Source: Euptelea pleiosperma
Lineage: Eukaryota > Streptophyta > Magnoliopsida > Ranunculales > Eupteleaceae
Direction of reading: 5' to 3'
NCBI GenBank assembly: GCA_035048495.1
Contig: CM068541.1
Location: 14,577,929-14,641,928 of the forward strand
DNA length: 64,000 nt
The notes under the pieces are model-generated. The model did not search any database. It was not told where the DNA came from and saw nothing but the letters and a program-made list of their open reading frames with translations. Positions 31,501 to 46,500 of the stretch are shown piece after piece. Position 1 is the stretch's first letter, and each line of letters opens with the position of its first letter. Position numbers and translations under genes: made by a program.

Positions 31501-34500
31501 TCGGCAAAGAGTTCAACAAATGTGTCACTCAACTTTGACTTGACCTCGCCTTCAAAACCATATATCTTGTTCATGCTCTTACTCTCGTGATTTCCTCTAG
31601 ATAGATAAATAGCTGAAAATTTTAACAAAATAGTTAATAGGAAGCAGCTCGGCAAGAAGTAATTCTTGATTTACAGGCATGGATTACTTATTAACAACAG
31701 TCCATGGCTTATAAATGAGAATGAGGAAAAAGACATTGACAAATGCACATTACAGAAATAAAAATATACAAAAGCATTTCCTCGTTGCAATCAACTATCT
31801 TAAACAATAGTATAATCTACAAAGGTTGAAAAGACATGCCATTTAGGTAGCAACCAGTCATTCATGCCACTTATAGAATGCCAATAACTTGGGAAAGGTG
31901 TTCTTATCCCCGTATAAAATATGAAAGAAAAAAAGGATTTCATAAAGCAAAGCTATTCAAGAATTAATTTATATTCTACATAAATGTCATCTGAAAATGA
32001 TTATAGAAAATCACATTACCCAGAGCAAGGAATCAGATGACCTCATTAAAATTTGAATACAAATGCAATGGATATTGCTCAAAGCCTCAAAATTGAAGAA
32101 GATTGATGGTGTAGAAGACTGGGAAAGGAAGGGCACAAGAAGATGACAAATGACTACATCCAACGAAAGAAAATTAGCATGCCTGTCGGCTTGAGACAGT
32201 AGTTTCAAAGTAAGAAAAACACAATGATGGACGCAGTGAAGAAATGAGTAAAAAATAGGTTTGACCCAAAGGAATAATCCTCCAGTGGATGCCACGATGC
32301 TCTAGAGTTTCTACCTCACAAGGTAAACTTTACAATGCTTCCAAAGGCATATGGAAGTTCCCTGTTCTCAGCAGCTCATCCATTATCCTCCCCAAGCCAC
32401 ACAGACAGAGTCTTTGACAAGATTTTCTTGCCTTGAATCAAGCCAAAAATATTCCATCCAATACTTCTCATGATCAATACATACCTTTGTCACATATTCC
32501 ATACATCATACTAGATGGATATCATATTCATAAAAGCTATGCACTTTCAAGATGCTTTTTCGGTGAAATGGTAGACACAACAAAACTAACCTCAAATAGC
32601 ACAAGTATATACTGTGGATAACTCCTATAAAAGGACAGTTTTAATGCACTCTATAGCAAGTTACATACAGATTGATCTTATTATCAATTAGCATGCAAGT
32701 AAAAACTAAATAACGGTTGCTTGTCTCCAATCTACTCTGAAGCTGATATCTCAATCTAGTTTGATGCCACTGGAAACTTGTCTTAGTGAATATCTCATAA
32801 AGCATTTTGTCACAGTATTCCGCAAGTACTACATTGTGTCCATAAATGTAAAATTTAATATCTCACCCCCATTCCATTTCCATTGCAAAGTTCTTTGAGT
32901 GGTTGAAAGTTTCAGCCAAAACCGAAACATTTCAGTTTCGGTCAAGGGCAAAACCAAATATCGTGGGGTTTTGGGCCAGTTTCGGGCCAAAACTACCGAA
33001 ACTACTGCACTTCTCCTTCACTTTGGTTTCGTCAAGTTTCGGACCGAAACTACCGAACTTCTCTTTCACTTTGGTTTTGCCAAGTTTCGGACCAAAACCA
33101 CCAAAACTACCAAAACGAAACCCGCGCCTTTGAACTATGCTTTGAGTAGCCGAGGAGCGAGATCAGAGAGTAGTACATCTTTTGTTGCTGCTCTTGTTCG
33201 AGCATTGTGAAGGTGATTTTGTCAGCCATTTTGTTATGTATATGTACTTCGAGCCATGGGCTCAGTGATACGTATATTTTTGGTCTTCACACCATGTATA
33301 TTTTCAGCTCTTTTAAGCATATGTATGTATCAGTGGACTTCACACTTATTACTGTATAATATCATGGTAATCCTTAGGAGAGCTTACATGATTATGTATT
33401 ACTTTAATATCTATTCCATAATTTCTTTTATGACTAGAGACAATAACCCAAATATAGATGTGTGTACTTAGAAATTTAGAATATAATGAAATACACTTCT
33501 GCATTAAAATTGAAAAACTTGGGATTATGAAATAAGAGTATCAAAGAGGTCTAGAGTACATGTCCTGGAGCCACAGGATGGGTTCAGGGTGTGTGGATCA
33601 CGAATCGGTTTCCTGGTTAAGGGGCATGGGGCGTGATAGTAAGATGAAATGTTGGTTACTATGAGACAGTAACACAGCACTTTTAGGGCATTTTGCCGTG
33701 TTGATACATATCGAAATGCATACCTTGTCAACATGTCCTGTCACATACGGAAGTGCCACCCTTTATTTTAGTAGTTCTTACAAAAAGAAGGCTGGTGTGT
33801 TCCACCCTCCATAAACTACTTTAGTAAGTTAAACACAACTGTAGTTGTTTGATAGTTTTCCTTCTAATAAATCTACTTATATTAATATAGTTACCGGAGA
33901 GCTCTATGGTGTATGGAAATGTTTTTCTCAAATATTTCCTTTCTTATTTTTATTTTATTAATGGATTCACATATAACTGAAATATTCCATTTATAATGTG
34001 TGTACGGACATCCCTGCATTTTGGGCTTCTCGAAAATGTCATGTTAGACATCTTGTATCTCTGTCAGGCACCAACACGCGTGTCCGTGCATTGATACATA
34101 GGTTGGTTAGACATAATCCAGGTTTCAAATCTCAGTTTTGGCATTAGTTTCGGTCCTAGATGAAATCAAGACAATCACAAATTTCGCCTAAATTTCGATC
34201 AACACTGTAAATTTGTACGGGACTTGAGTCGATATTAACCAAAATTGCCTGAAACTGAAAGAAAAACCCAAAATTGCATTCTTCTGGCTGAAATTTACAA
34301 CCTTGGATATAATATCAATAAGTATCAGACGAAATATCTTTTTTTTTCTTTTTCAGTTAGTAAGCTGAGGTTTGGCAGAACCCCTACCTGAAGATCTCCA
34401 GAACTAAACATGGATATGCAGGACTAAATGATCAGCATGAATGCAAAAAACATAGCTTCTCATTTCTTCTTGCTCTACAGTCAATAATTAACGATTATGA

Positions 34501-37500
34501 ATGCGAAAAAAAAAAAATTAACACTGCTAAAGCGAAGAACTTCAATTACCTGATGGAGACATGCACTTAAATGCAAATAGTGTGAGAATGATCTCAAGAG
34601 AGAAGGATCCCCTATCCACAAAATCACCATTAAACAGATACGGGTTCTCTTCTGAGGGAAGCCCATTGAGCTCAAATATATTCAATAGATCATAGAACTG
34701 CAAATTTGTCAAAAAGAAACAGTCACCTTTCCAGAATCTGGAATAGTAAAAAGAAACTAGTAGAGAGAGAATAAAATCAATTAGCGAAGACGATAATAAT
34801 CTGATATCAATTCTGATCCCTCGTGAATCTCAGTTAATTGTTTTTATTCTTTTATTGAGAATTAATTATATCAATTATTGTTGGAGCAGCTGAACAAATT
34901 TTACTGAGAAGTGTTAGAAACATCAGAATATGAGCAGGTGACCACAAAAGTGAAAGCTCGGAGAAAAGCACATATTACACGAATAAATACTAATACCACA
35001 TGACTGATTCACTAACAAGTAACACTAAGTTATGAAAAAAGGAATTTATATAACTTGAAGCTTCGACATTCTGTTAAGAGTAAAACTATGCATGCAATTC
35101 AATGACCAGCAATGGACACTGGATGTAGAATTAAAAGTGCCAAAATTAATACTGATTGCTGAGGAGCCATAAAAAATTGGGAATTTTTGACATACCCCCC
35201 CATGTTATCTTTGAAATTTGACATCCCCCCCCCCCCCCCACACACTTTGAAAAAGCTGACATGCCCCCCTATGACTTGGTCCAAGGTCAGTTGACCCGAG
35301 TTGACCAGTAAATTTTACATTAAAATACAAAAATACCCTTGTCTTCAACCTTGGAACAAGGGTTTGGACCAAAACCAAACCCCCAAATCAAATGGCTGTG
35401 GTGTATGGCAAGCCAAATCACATGACCGGAGTCTCATGCCGGTCATTCACCACTCCGACAAAAATTAAAAAAACCATTGGCCCATTGGGTTGTCCGATCA
35501 TAGACTCGAGCTTGTCTTGTTCAAAAATATACAATCATTATATGGAGTGGGAATCTCCAATGCTAGTTGAGATACCAAGAAAAGATTCAAAGCTTAATAT
35601 TTGTATTACAATGCCACTTCAACCCTAGAAGTTTTTATTTTTAAGTTGGTGTTCCAAAAAATAAAAAAGGGTAAAACTCCGGATACCAATGGGTTTTTTA
35701 ATTTTCGCCGGACTGGTGGATGACCGGCATTAAACTCTGGTGGGTTGGTCTCCGGTGATGGACAACTAACCCATTGGTATCTCTTGGCTTGCCGTCCGCG
35801 ACATCCATTTGATTTGGGGGTTTGGTTTTGATCAAAACCCTTGTTCCATGGTTGAAGACAAGGGTATTTCTGTCTTTTAATGTAAAATATTATGGTCAAC
35901 TCGAGTCAACATTGGTAAACTTACCTTGGACCAAGTCATAGGGGGGCATGTCAGCTTTTTCAAGGTGTGTGTGTGTGTTGGGGGGGGGGGGGGTAGGTGG
36001 ATAAATTGACCCTATATATATATATATACATACAAGGAAATAAATTTCGCGAAATTATCGAAATATTTCCATTTTCAAGGTTACCGACAGGAAAGAATAC
36101 ATACACGAAATATTTCCATTCATGTCGAAATATTTTGCGTGAAGTTCGTGAACAATAAATTTCGATCAATTGACAATGTAGATATCTTTTATTTACATGG
36201 AATCGACATGTATGATAACATTTCAATCCAATGTAGGAAACATCTCATTAACTGCCACAAAGCCCATATTTGATCCATTTAACCCCTTTCCATATTTTTT
36301 TTATAAAAAAGACCAATCCATTATAGATTTCTTGGTTCGAGGTTTGATCATGAGGACGAATCGAATCCCGTTTTAGAGTTCTTCAAATTCAAAATGTATG
36401 TAAGTATAAAATTTCTTGCTATTGTTTCTTGCTACAAATAGATAGATTAAGTGTAAATGCATCAAATCTATGATGTATTTACACTAGATTTGTGCACGGA
36501 TTGAACATCGTTTAGGGTGAAAATTTAAATTTGGGTAAAACCCCAATTTCATTGGACTTTACCCTAAACATCAATGATTGTGCATAAATTGATTATATGT
36601 TGTATGACTTAGCATGTTCTACAAGTTGGTTGGGTTAAATGTTTTCCAAAAAAAAAGTTTTAACATTAAGTAATGTTATTAATTAATAGTAGATAGGTTT
36701 TTAAAAAGTATACCTAATATTAAGACATTAATGTAAATGAATAATGATTCGTTAATACCTTGATTTATGACTTTTTTTATACAATTATCAATTAAATAAT
36801 AGTTATCTAATTATATAATTCATTTACTAACTCTCAGATACCTGCCTCAACGTATTACAAATTGTTATGGTCATTCATTTCCACACTACATATGGCTGTA
36901 TATTATGGTTTGATAGCTTATAAGTGTTTTTATTCTTGTTTTATCCAAGGTTTAAAGGGAGCCGTTATAACAATATAACAGGCTGGAGGGGTTACCATTT
37001 TTCCGTTAACGCTCAGGGGCAAAAATGGAAAATAATGAAAATAATGGAAAAAATGGCGTTGACAAATTTTCAAAAATGGAAAATAACAGAAAAAGTGAAA
37101 AAATAACATAAAAAAATGAGCTTTTTCAGAAATTTTTTCAAAAAAATTTAATAGTACGTAACATAACGGGGGAGGTCCGAATCCGTTTGGTTTTATCATT
37201 TCTCAAACTTTCCACAAAAATTTCATAATATTTCAATCATTTCTGCATTATTTCCATCACTTCCACGAAAAATGTATTATTTCCACACTGGTCGAAATAT
37301 TTCGTGGAAATATTTCCATTATCAGGCTAGTCGAAATAAACCTCGAAACCGAAATTTATTTCAGGGTCAGGATCGGGGGACAACAATTTCCAAAACAAAA
37401 ATTGGTGCAGGCCAATATATAACTTAAAAGTTTTGGAATGGGATGATTTTTGGTGAGCATCGTCTCTAAATTTGACAAGGTCCAATTTTCCCAACAGAAA

Positions 37501-40500
37501 AAATTGATGCAATCTAATCTCCTCCATTTCTTTATGGCTACATTTCCTTTTGGTGTCAAAAAGTATCTAAAATGCCTTGCTTTTGGTATTCTTAACTGAG
37601 AAAGATTAGCTGTCCAAAAAGACCCAAGATTATATAGCTTGAACAAGAGCCTAGTGAGTTATGGTTGAAATGGGAATGCATGTCTATGGCAGGATAACTG
37701 GTGCTGGTTTGTTTATCTTACTGATGGTAGAAAAAGGAATTTTGCTATATCTAAGGGATTAGAATAGTCTGTCCCTTCAAAGTTTAATTTGAAGGTTATG
37801 ACTAAGATACGAATGTTTGATATTACATTATTTACATGAGAAATTTCAGGATAAATCACTTTAGAATGAAAAACTTGATATAAACTTTTGTTTTCAAAGT
37901 TTTCTGGACTAGAATTTGAGCTTTCTTGAGAAGTATGATTCTTCACCTCAGAATGTGATAGCCTAATGATAGGCTGTGATTCTCAATGTGCATGGTGATG
38001 TCCAAGGCTTATGCAAATTGTAATGCTTCATACCATGTATTTAAAGTTGATCCGATGCTATTTCAAATTTAAGCCTACAAGTGGGAAATCATTCCAGAAG
38101 AATACACACACTTCCACTATTCAATTTAAGGTTTCTGAGGAAAAGGGAAAAAGAGCCATTCAACAAAATTCACAGGATTCCAAAGTTCGCCACTTGCATA
38201 TGCAGTATCTCCCATGTGAAAAAGAAAAAAGACTAAAAATTTTAATGCACAAGTTGGTATATAAAAACTAAAAGGAAGATACGTCAGATAATAACACAAG
38301 AAAGATCAAAACAATGAAAGAATATTAAGAGTTTAATCAGATTATACATGAATAGAAAATGAGCATAACCTGAAACCCAAATTAAAAAGGGCAACATTTT
38401 ATACTGGATTCAAAAAAAATAAAGAAGTCGTGTACCTACCTGGCCATGTACATCACCACAAACAGTGAAATGCTTTCCATCTGGTACGGTTATATCCACC
38501 AGAGATGGCAGGGCACGCAGCATTTCTCTTGTTTGTAATACCATCTGGAATGCATATCTATGACAATGTACATTCAGGTTCAGTGTAAAATGAAAAGAAT
38601 AATATTTCAAAAACACTACTATGGATTCACAACATGTACTGATTAATGTCCTCATCTCCACGTACCGTTTGTGTAAGCATTTCTGATTTTTAAAGTCATC
38701 CAACATTTTCTTCACAAAATCTAAGGTTACGACTTCTCCCTCTATCCTCGCACCAACGTATTGTGACTCCACTTCTGTTATTTAACAGAAAAAAGAATCT
38801 TCATCAAATGCCACTAGCAGCACACACCAGACAAAAGAAAGCATTACAACGTTAAAATACCAACCATCATTTCAGGCGCGTATAAACTCACCAGTTAATC
38901 GTGTACACAACAATAGAAACAATTGATAGATTACAGTTTAGAGCAGGACTGCTGAAAAGCACTACACTGTCCCCATCATTTCAGGCACTTATAAACTCAC
39001 CAATTAATCATACACAACAATAGAAACAATTGATAGATTACAGTTTTAAGCAGGACTGCTGAGATAAAGCTGACAAGCACTACACTGTCCCCATTTCAGG
39101 CGCTTATAAACTCACCAGTTAATCATGTACACAACAATAGAAACAACTGATCGATTACAGTTTAGAGCAGGACCACTGAGATGAAGCTAACAAGCACTAC
39201 ACTGTCCCCATCATTTCAGGCGCTTATAAACTCACCAGTTAATCATGTACACAACAATAGAAACAATTGATAGATTACAGTTTAGAGCAGGACTACTGAG
39301 ATGAAGCTGACAAGCACTACACTGTCCCCACACTCTAAGATGAAACTGATTCAAAGCGCATTCTAGCTCCTTGGGATGAAGGAGCCAAGAAGTGCAAAGA
39401 ATTACAAGTACCATGTGATAAAACAACCCAAAATAAAATTGCATGTGGACGTCGTTGAAACCCCATTTACAGTGTTCCTTCGTGTGTCCCATTTTCTATC
39501 CAATACTTTTCAAGGTTCAAACATTCGCAACATGACTCGTTACCCAATAAGAAGTACAATATCAATCAAAGCCACTAAAACCAATGCATTTGCAAATCCA
39601 TTAGGGGTCAAGACAAGCAAAACACTTGATTCAAAGGCTGTCAAGCAAATGACTTGTTACCCCGTAGAAAATACAAATTTTCATTTTAGCATGTAAAGTT
39701 GGTCAAATTATGCGAAGATATTCAAGCTATGTACATGTTTTGAAGGTCAAAACTCTTGTCGTCCAGTTAGGTTGGCATATCATGATGTGGAAAAGTGGCC
39801 AAACCTCTCAGAAGACATACCAGAATTTGCTCTACTCACTTTTAAGCTTCCTAGGACAGAAGAATTCAGGCCCAACACTTGATTATGGACAATTTTGATA
39901 TTTTGGATTCTTAGGCCACCAATCAAAACTAGGCCAAGTATGGTACTCAGAATTCAAGGGTAAGTCCAGGTATTTAAAGGATGAGTTTTAAAATGATGTC
40001 CAAGCATTCAAACTCGATTCAGAATAGCATCCATTTCAGAACATGATTCGACTAAATTTTCGAAATCTGTCTGACATTTCTAAAAAGATGAACTTCAAAA
40101 TGCAAATAAAAGCTCGTTCCAAAGAACTTTTGAAAAGGATCCCACTAGGCAGGACGAAGTCATAAAAGTCAATTCCAACTCTTGATGATCACTTGTCAAA
40201 ATATTGAAATACCTTAAAAGATCATGAATCTTCACATTAAGGGCCTCAGGAATACAATCAGCATCAGCATCATTATTGCCCCATCCCAACTATATGGGGG
40301 CAACACAAATCCTGTTCCGCAATTCAATTCTATGTACCATATCTTCTATCAAAGCATAGCCCTCAAATCTTTTCTTATTATCACAATATATGTCCATTTT
40401 CGGCCCTCCTCTCACACTTTTAGAGCCTTCAAGCTACACTAAAGCGATGATTCTCACTAGTCCAGCCACTGTTGTACAAGACCAAATACCGATTAACTTG

Positions 40501-43500
40501 CATGTGCTCATTTCTTATTTTGTCCTTCATAGTCTATCCACTCATCTATCTTAAACACCCTCATCTCTCTTATCGTCATTCTATGATCAACTTATCAAAA
40601 AAAAAAATCTATGATGAATCATGTTTCTTAATATCGCAACATTCTGCTCCATAATGTATAGCCAGTCTTACTGTTGTCATGTAAATTTTTTTCTTTTAAT
40701 TCGACCAGTATGCATCAGTCACATAGCACTCTGGAAGCATATCTCCACTTAGCCACCCAATTCTACGGGGAACATCCTCCTTGTTCTCACCTCATCCTCA
40801 TTGAAGAACAATGATTCAAAAGAAATTACAAGAGAGGAGAAAAAAAGAGAAAGAACAAAGTAAATCACAAAGTCAAGTTTTTTATAGCAATGTGACTTTG
40901 GCTATGATGCTGAATCATGCATCCACTAAATCAAGTCTGCAATCCAATGCTTATTATAGATATAACGTAGATTCAAGTTTTATTGTTAATGGAATATATA
41001 TTAATTAACTAAAAGTTACAGCAGAAAGGATAAGGCATCTCGGGAGGTGATTTTTTGCCTCGGGAGGTCATCTCATCCTCCTCTTGTATCTCTTCTCTTG
41101 GCTCTTTATAAAGTTTATATCAATCAAAAATAATAACAATTATTACTATTATTATAATGACAACAACAATAATAGTAATAATGAAAACATTAACAAAAGT
41201 ACAACTAATTCTCGAAAGATGGATTTCCCAAGTGAACTTCAGCTTGCACCTAGAACCTAAAAATAGATAAATAACAAGAAAAAATATAAATGTATAACAA
41301 AATTAATAAGTAAAAATTTTAGGTTCAACTTCTACCCAGTGCCAAAAAGAAGATGAGTAGAAGAAAAAGTCTAAAATCTTCCAAAAGCTTCCAGGTGCAA
41401 CAACAATTGCACCTGGACCTACAATAATAAATAAATAAATAACAAATTCTATAAAATAAAATACAAAAAAGTCGAATATGAATAGCTCTGGCAAGAGCGG
41501 CCCAGGCTCTACCACTCTTGGAGGTGCAAGCAGTTGTTTTCATGCTATAGGACACCTCAGAAAGGGTTCTAAGAATCAATAATGAGAATGTTGACTCTTG
41601 TTGTCTCCAACAATCTCTTTTTTTGTCTTCTCAAACAAGTAAGATGTATATTAAGAGAAGATGTATATTAAAAGAAGGGGAACTAAAACTGTGCTAATGT
41701 GAATGTCAATCTCATTGGGCAATAACCTCACAGGTCTTTTACAGGAAGGTCAGTTTAAAGATATTTTCATTGGGAAGTGATCATTCAGGAGTCTATGTAA
41801 TTTCTTGGATGGGGCAGTATAGTGAATTGTCGAAGTTTTTTTTGCCTCTGCCCTTCTTCATCCTTATAATAATTATATATCTATATATAATTTTTAGTTA
41901 CATAAAAAGAAAACAATACAACAGAGGCTTCAAAGTGAAAAGCATAAATACGAAAAAGAAACAAGCTGATCAATTATCTTTTTTTCACATGGATGTTTCC
42001 AACAATTTCAGTATATTTTCTAGGAAGATTCAATTTCCAATACCCAACCATCAAAAGGAAACTATAAAAAGAAATATTTTGTAGGGACTCTTCTCTGGCC
42101 TTTGTAATTATATTAACTCAGTACAAGTTTGTTATTTATCAAAAGAATCGATCATCAAATCAAAATACAATTCAGTTCTGGAAAAGAGCACTCGTGACAG
42201 AGATAAAAAGAAGTGAGCATACTCAAAAGCAAGAGGATTATTGAGAACCCAAAAGTGAAATGGTATGGAAGATCTAATACCTACGGTATGAAAATCAATA
42301 GAATCAGCTATTGAATGTCTTTCAGCGTCATGTACAGCAATAGCTTCTTCAAATCTAAGCTTCATTACAGCTTTCTCACATTCCTTCAACTTCTTAGCCG
42401 CATCAGGATCGTTTGGACAGATTTTCTTGACCTAAGCCATGTTGAGGTAAGTTATATATATTAGACCATATAGATACCCTCCATAATAAACTACAAAAGA
42501 CAACAAAGTAAATGAACTAGTTCAGAAACATAATGGTGTTCAAGTCTACTAACAAGATGCACATAAGTTCTGCAATCTTTGATGTTTGTCGAATTGAAAC
42601 AATTAAGAAATGCTAATGCCATAACAGAAAAGTGAGGAAGTCTAGGTAAACATAATTTGGGGTCAAATCATTTGTTCCAAACATCAAATACTTCAAAGAT
42701 TGTACGAGATGTCCATAGTACATAACCAATTTACTAGCATGAGACATTCTCAGTTTCTCACTACAAAAAGAACACAAATCAAATTCACGATACTATATTT
42801 CATGGAACCTAGTGCCAGTTAGAATAAAAATGTCAAACACAAATCAACCTGCAGATTTTCTTGCTTCTAGATGTAATTTTGATCTTGTAACTTTTGGCTT
42901 CCTCGAGACTTTCCGAGTGATCTCATCAATCTTATTGATGATGACACTAAGGGTTGTACGTATATCCGTATGTAATACTCCTTTTTTCTATCTAATACAT
43001 CCGGTTGGGGTCTTTTCTAACCCCAGCTCACTCACCAAAAAAAATTTATAATTACCTAACTATTTTCTGTTTTCAGGAGAAAAAAAAATCTTTTCTACAG
43101 CCCTAATCATATCCTTATCACTCACTCATTCTAACTAACCTCAACTATTTCTTAAGCTAAATTAGCAACCCAAAGAGTTCTAAAGTCTAAACAAACAAAA
43201 GTGTAATTCAGAAAGAATATCTAAAACCAACCCCTATTAAACAACTTTTCGCCCCCTCTCTAAAACCAATTTAACCTCCAAATTTAAAACATCCAATCCA
43301 TGACAATGTGCAAAAATCCAATGCCTTACTATGTTTCTAACCCAAGAGAAGTTCAGGGCCCACTAAATACTAAAGAAGGCATTGGATAGAATATTAATCA
43401 TAGATCACCTCACTAATAGGAAGTCGACCATTCCAAACAAGTGTTAGATGTGCAGAAGCATGAGAAGATAAATCATCTCTTTATTCATTGCAAAGTGACG

Positions 43501-46500
43501 AGAAATGTGGACATTTTTCAAAAAATAATCGACATGATTGTGGTCTTCCAAAGGGCATTGATACCACCAAAAATACCATTGAAGAACACTAGTTGACAGT
43601 CAACCAGAACCAGCTAACCTTGTGGAGTTATATCTCGATGATGATGGCATTTCCAAACAATAAAGACGGACACATCGATCAATGTCCAACACAAATAACA
43701 AGTTTGACAGAGCACTTTCAAGAAGCCCATAAAGTAGAAACGTCCCTACACAAATTTTATTTTTATGCCGAGGGCATTCAGACCTCTTAGAGCACCTGAT
43801 TAATCCCCCAGAGCACAGGTGTACCACTTCCACACGCGCCAGGTAGAACCGGGATAAATCCCAGGGGGTGGCACCAAGTGGGGATTCGAAATCAGAACCT
43901 CCGCTTCCTAAACCATAGTCCTAGCCATTTGCACTCAACCCTCTGGGTTAGTATTTCTTTTTTTTTGTGATAGGTATAGACTTTATTAAGAGAAAGAGAA
44001 AGGATACAAAGGAGCCTAAGAGGTCGAGGTGACCTACTAGGCAAAAACCTACGGTCATATACTATCTCTATGACAAATAAGGTCCTAACGAAAGACGAAA
44101 TCTTCGAAAAACAATCAACGGCATTCGAGAAACACAAGACCAAAAGAACAACAACCTTGACATTGAGGATAATATTCGTCGCTGATTCTTCCGTTCAGTC
44201 AAAAACCCTGAGATTGCGCTCCTTCCACAAACCGCAGCATATGGCAAAATGAAGCAAACGCCATAAGATATGCCCTCTAGAAGAGAAGGTCAACGTGATC
44301 CAGCTAGTAAAAAGGTCCATCAACGAAGACATAAGCATCCAATCTATAGCAAACTCCGCGAAGAATGTCGTCCACATAACTCTAGCCAAGTTACAGTGAA
44401 GAAGGAGATGATTAACCGATTCCCCACTGTGTTTGCAAATCGAACAGAAATCAACGATAATGACCTTTTATAGCAATCAAGTGGTCCACCATCAAAATCT
44501 TGTCCAATAAAGCTAACCAGAAGAAAAAGGCTATCTTAGAAGGCACTTTGGAACCCCAAACAAAGGAAGCTAGGAATTTAGCAAAACAAGAGACGGAAGT
44601 AACGCCGTATACCAAGACCGAACTGAAAATCTCCTATCTTTCGTCCATCTCCAAAGGCACCTATCCGGCTCTTAGGGAGAAATAGAGCAATCCTGCAAAC
44701 GAATTAATAGATGAGACACGGCCTCAATCTCCCAATCCTTAAGCCTTCTCCTGAAGCCGAAATTCCAAGCCATATTATCACCTTCCCGAACCAAAACCTA
44801 TAAGATAGAGCACTTCTTCATATCTGAAATGGAATAGAGCTTAAGAAGTCTCCCATAATCTTACACACAATCTCTGGAATCCTCGCCTTGCTCCATGAGT
44901 CTATACACTCGTTAGCGATGAGGACTCCTTCCAAAATCTGCTACATTGCATAAAAGCTCCTTGCATAGGCGAGATCATCGAACCCAACACCCTACAGATC
45001 CTAGACGCAAGCTTCTTGGCCAGGATCTTTTATACGCTCCCCACCAAACTGATAAGACGAAATCCGGATATGTCGTCAACCCCCTATCTCTTCGGGATAA
45101 GAACGATGAAGGTACTATTGGAGGTATAGTCCAGATATCCTTCCTCGTAGAATTCGGCAACCACTTTCATAAAGTCCTCCCCAACCACACTCCCCAACCA
45201 CATCCAAACATTCCTTGAAGAAAGCCAAAGAAAAACCATTCGGACCAGGAGCTTTATCTTCAGCTAGCTCAGTGATGGACTTCAGAATCTCCTCCTCTAA
45301 AAAAGGTCTTTCCATCCAATCTCTATCATCAGCATTGATACAGTCAAAATAGAGGCCATCCAAGAACGGTCTAAACAAAGAAGTCTTAGAATATAACTCC
45401 AAATAAAAGTCCACCACTCCTTCCCTGATGCTATCCTCATCTTCCATTAATCTCGAGAGACAGATAATTACATCTTCTGTGCACATTGGTCATCTTATGT
45501 AAGAATTTGGTGTTGTTATCCCCCTCCTTCAACCACTTGACCTTGGATTCTGTTTCCAGCTAATCTCCTCTAGCATAATAAGATGTTGGTATTCAGCCTT
45601 CAGGTTGATCCTACTGCGGACTTCAAATGACAACAGAAGATCCTCCTCCTCTCCGTCAAGCAAGGAAATCTCAAGGATAGTATTCTTTTTCTGGTCGACT
45701 CTCCTGAATACCTCCTTATTCCATGACTTAATCAACTCTTCAAGGGCTTTGAGCTTCCTCCTAAAGACCACCCCTGCTTTTCCTGAGAAATTGAAACTGT
45801 TCCACCACACCTCTACTTTCTCCTTAAAATTAGAACTCTAAAGCCACATTCCCAAAGCAATAGGGAATGGGGCGACTATAGAACCCTCTGCAAACTAACA
45901 GAAGAGGCACACGGTCTGATGTTGGTCTGGGGATCACCACCTGAGAAACACCTGGAAAGTGATCCTCCCAACTTACAAAGATCTGAGTTCTCCTGATTAT
46001 TTGACCACATAAACCTGTATCCTCCCATGGGAAGGTCCATCAGATAGTTGCGATCAATGAAAGCCCCGAACTCCATCATACCTCTAGTGACCCTCCTGCC
46101 CAAATTCTTCTCATGCATGTGCCGAATATCGTTAAAATCCCAACCTATGCACCACAGGAGATCCCAAAACCCTACCACGTCGTCTAACTCCTCAAAAAGT
46201 TGGTCCTGTATCACCTATCTAAAGGCCCATACACATTACACATCTAATAAAACCCACGTGAACTGCACTCCTACCCAATTACTAACGAGCAACACTGAGA
46301 AAGCCCCCACAACTGAATCTCTAACCTCCAAACTATTCCGATCCCAAAAAGTGACGACACCACCAGGAGATCATACCACCCGAAGTCCCTGAAGCCACGT
46401 AGTTCCTTAACAATGCCATCGTTCATTTTGTCTAATTTCGTTTCCTGAAGGATAACCACCTTCCTACCCCTATCTTCTAATAACATTCTTCACCACAACC

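Noticed and set aside
33240..33480. Plus-strand ORF at 33256-33471 with hydrophobic residues
   Set aside because: AT-rich chance frame in a PP5 intron with no homology I can recognise.
38871..39333. Direct repeats that could suggest a CRISPR-like array
   Set aside because: Units are adjacent tandem copies over 100 bp with no unique spacers, in a plant intron.
41303..41579. Hydrophobic minus-strand ORFs in the PP5 intron, considered as the membrane-span exon of a longer PP5 isoform
   Set aside because: Sequence is low-complexity TTT/ATA-rich, and I found no matching donor and acceptor pair in phase. It cannot be claimed.
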